A stretch of 5,740 bases of DNA, from the NCBI GenBank assembly GCA_913055925.1, contig CAJXLH010000192.1:1-5740 (forward strand), written 5' to 3'. Below the pieces are notes generated by a model that was not told the DNA's origin, ran no database searches, and saw only the letters and a list, made by a program, of their open reading frames with translations. Position 1 is the stretch's first letter. Each line of letters begins with the position of its first letter. The stretch comes from an uncultured Maritalea sp. Its GTDB lineage: Bacteria > Pseudomonadota > Alphaproteobacteria > Rhizobiales > Devosiaceae. The position numbers and the translations under genes were made by a program. Below, piece by piece: positions 4,158-5,740 of this stretch.

Positions 4158-5740
4158 ACAGCGAGCAGTCGCCGGTCGATGTAATTATTGGGCGACCAAA
4201 ATTTCGACAAATCATAACTTGGCGTTGGTCGACCAAAATAGAAGCCTTGCATTTGATCGCAGTTCAGCTGCCGCAACATCGCAACGTGGCATTCGCTCTC
4301 CACACCCTCGGCGGTAACATGCATGTCGAGCGTGTGCGCAAGCGCAATGATTGTTGAAATCACCTGCTTTGTTTCTTCGCAGCACACTTCCTCGTCCCGC
4401 AAGAAAGAGCGGTCAATTTTGATTTTGTCGAACGGGAATTTCCAGAGATAGCCAAGCGAAGAATAACCGGTACCAAAATCATCCATAGCGATAGAGACGC
4501 CTAAGGCTTTTAGCCCAATTAGCTGAGACAAAATACCATCGGTATCTTGCATCAAGAGACTTTCTGTTATTTCGAGCTCAAGGCGGTTTGCAGGGAGACT
4601 GGTTGTTTTCAACACGCGCTCGACGGTTTTTACAATGTTGCCACTTTCGAACTGAACTGCAGACAAGTTGACCGCCAGCCGAATATGATTGGGCCAATGC
4701 ACGGCCGCACGGGCAGCCTTATGCAAAATTGCGGCCCCAAACTCTTCCATAATCCCCATATCTTCAGCGATGGGAATAAACTTTTCTGGTGAAACGATTT
4801 GCCCGGCGGCATCTCGTAAACGAACCAAAGCTTCAAAACTACACACCTCCATTTGCGCGCCGCAAATCAGTGGCTGAAAATGAACGTCAAAAGTATGGTG
4901 TTTTGTTGCGTGTCGAATAAGCGACTCGAGCGCGCGGCGCTCCGCAATACCGCGTTCCATTTCTTGATCAAATATAGCTGTTTTGTTTCCGCCTGCCGAC
5001 TTGGCGACTTTAAGTGCGGTTTCTGCTTTTTTTATCAAGTCGGGAACATCTTTGGCATCGGTCGGATAAACCGCGGCGCCAACGCTCGCGGTTGCAAGTT
5101 GTTTTTGACCATCCGCTTGAAAACTGATCGAGAGCGCTGATTGTAGTTCTTCTAGGAAGTCTTGTAACTTCCCTCTGTCCGTGAACGGCGTAACACAAGC
5201 ATATTCATCACCGCCGATGCGGGCGATGGAAAGAGAGTTGCCACAGGTATTTTTTAGTGTGGAGGCGAACAAGGTCAAAAGCTGATCACCAACTTCATGG
5301 CCCGCTTCATCGTTGATCTCTCTGAACCCGTCCACATCGATGGTTGCCAAAAGAAGTTTTTCAGCTTTTTCGGTATTGCTGCAGGCGTTTTCAAGTTTTT
5401 GGATGAGGCGTTTCCGATTATCGAGACCGGTGAGCGGGTCATGGGCAGTCAAATAATGCGCACGCTGGTCGGCCAAATCGGCCACCTTTCGAGATTTTGC
5501 GCTCAAATATGCCGGAACACCAACGACAAAAATCGCTGTCACGCTAAGCAATAAGGAAATTTCCCAAATCGCGATATGAAACAAATCGAACCGCTCGGTC
5601 TGATCCACACGTATGCGCAGCGCATATTGCAGCACGCCATCTTTTAAAATCGGGTGGTTAACCTCTGCATAGTGGAGCGGATCAAGCCTTCCATCACCAA
5701 CCCCTAGTCGCACAATATGGCTCGCCAGATCGACGTTTAA
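4154..5740 (-). CDS. Membrane-anchored GGDEF-EAL cyclic di-GMP turnover protein (5' end outside window)
   Basis: Predicted cyclic di-GMP enzyme; 528 C-terminal residues are visible, numbered here from the window edge. Residues 1-52 are a polar segment, probably periplasmic, followed by a membrane helix at about 53-79. The GGDEF domain starts at DPLTGLDNR (101-109), with metal/nucleotide residues D135, N143 and D152 and the signature GGDEY (176-180), a Phe-to-Tyr variant. The RxxD inhibitory site expected five residues before it is absent. The EAL domain has EAL (303-305), N358 in VNLS, E390 in EITES, D420-D421 in DDFGTGYSS, K441 in KIDRSF, E478 and E481 in EGVE, and QG at 498-499. All catalytic positions I know are present, so phosphodiesterase activity is likely and cyclase activity possible. 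A GTG at 5713 could start a shorter protein, but it has no Shine-Dalgarno and the frame stays open to the edge, so the real start is most likely upstream. Sensor type unknown. Confidence 0.96.
   Translation of the reverse strand, partial: LNVDLASHIVRLGVGDGRLDPLHYAEVNHPILKDGVLQYALRIRVDQTERFDLFHIAIWEISLLLSVTAIFVVGVPAYLSAKSRKVADLADQRAHYLTAHDPLTGLDNRKRLIQKLENACSNTEKAEKLLLATIDVDGFREINDEAGHEVGDQLLTLFASTLKNTCGNSLSIARIGGDEYACVTPFTDRGKLQDFLEELQSALSISFQADGQKQLATASVGAAVYPTDAKDVPDLIKKAETALKVAKSAGGNKTAIFDQEMERGIAERRALESLIRHATKHHTFDVHFQPLICGAQMEVCSFEALVRLRDAAGQIVSPEKFIPIAEDMGIMEEFGAAILHKAARAAVHWPNHIRLAVNLSAVQFESGNIVKTVERVLKTTSLPANRLELEITESLLMQDTDGILSQLIGLKALGVSIAMDDFGTGYSSLGYLWKFPFDKIKIDRSFLRDEEVCCEETKQVISTIIALAHTLDMHVTAEGVESECHVAMLRQLNCDQMQGFYFGRPTPSYDLSKFWSPNNYIDRRLLAV

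Noticed and set aside
4225..4236. Perfect 12-bp palindrome TTGGTCGACCAA near the 3' end of the GGDEF-EAL gene
   Set aside because: It codes for the conserved FGRP segment of the EAL domain, has no loop for a hairpin and no T-run, so neither terminator nor operator is supported. A 10-bp direct repeat nearby (4193-4202, 4230-4239) is read in different frames and looks accidental.

Overview
The window looks like chromosomal core DNA from an alphaproteobacterium, probably of the Hyphomicrobiales/Rhizobiales type. Three things point there: the sequence character of DnaK, DnaJ and AlkB; the dnaK promoter, whose elements (CTTGAA and CCTATAT) fit the alphaproteobacterial RpoH (sigma-32) pattern; and the lack of a CIRCE (HrcA) operator at dnaK. 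Genus cannot be fixed from the sequence alone. I see no tRNA, rRNA, insertion sequence, CRISPR array or other sign of recent mobility.

Layout, left to right. Positions 1-16 (minus strand) hold only the first five codons of a gene that runs off the left edge, preceded by a good ribosome binding site. dnaJ (77-1231, minus) and dnaK (1337-3238, minus) form the classic chaperone operon, transcribed right to left. The 105-nt gap between them holds a strong GC-rich stem-loop (1275-1306). A 307-nt divergent intergenic region (3239-3545) follows. It contains a textbook RpoH-type promoter for dnaK, a perfect 8-bp inverted repeat bracketing its -35 element, a structured dnaK leader of about 120 nt, and on the other strand a plausible housekeeping promoter for alkB. 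alkB (3546-4157, plus) encodes a 2-oxoglutarate/Fe(II) DNA-demethylating dioxygenase. A membrane-anchored GGDEF-EAL protein (minus strand, stop at 4154) converges on alkB with a 4-bp overlap of coding ends; its frame is still open at the right edge, so its 5' end lies outside the window.

How it works together: DnaK and DnaJ, with GrpE encoded elsewhere, form the Hsp70 folding machine, and the RpoH-like promoter implies heat-shock induction. AlkB repairs N1-methyladenine and N3-methylcytosine, so the divergent region joins a protein-damage and a nucleic-acid-damage response; whether they share regulation is untested. The GGDEF-EAL protein probably makes and/or degrades cyclic di-GMP in response to a periplasmic or membrane signal and has no evident functional link to the others. 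I found no convincing novel multi-gene system. The points most worth a second look are regulatory: the dyad at the dnaK promoter, the dnaK leader with a possible overlapping 37-codon reading frame, the dnaK-dnaJ stem-loop, and the lack of Shine-Dalgarno sequences at dnaJ and alkB.
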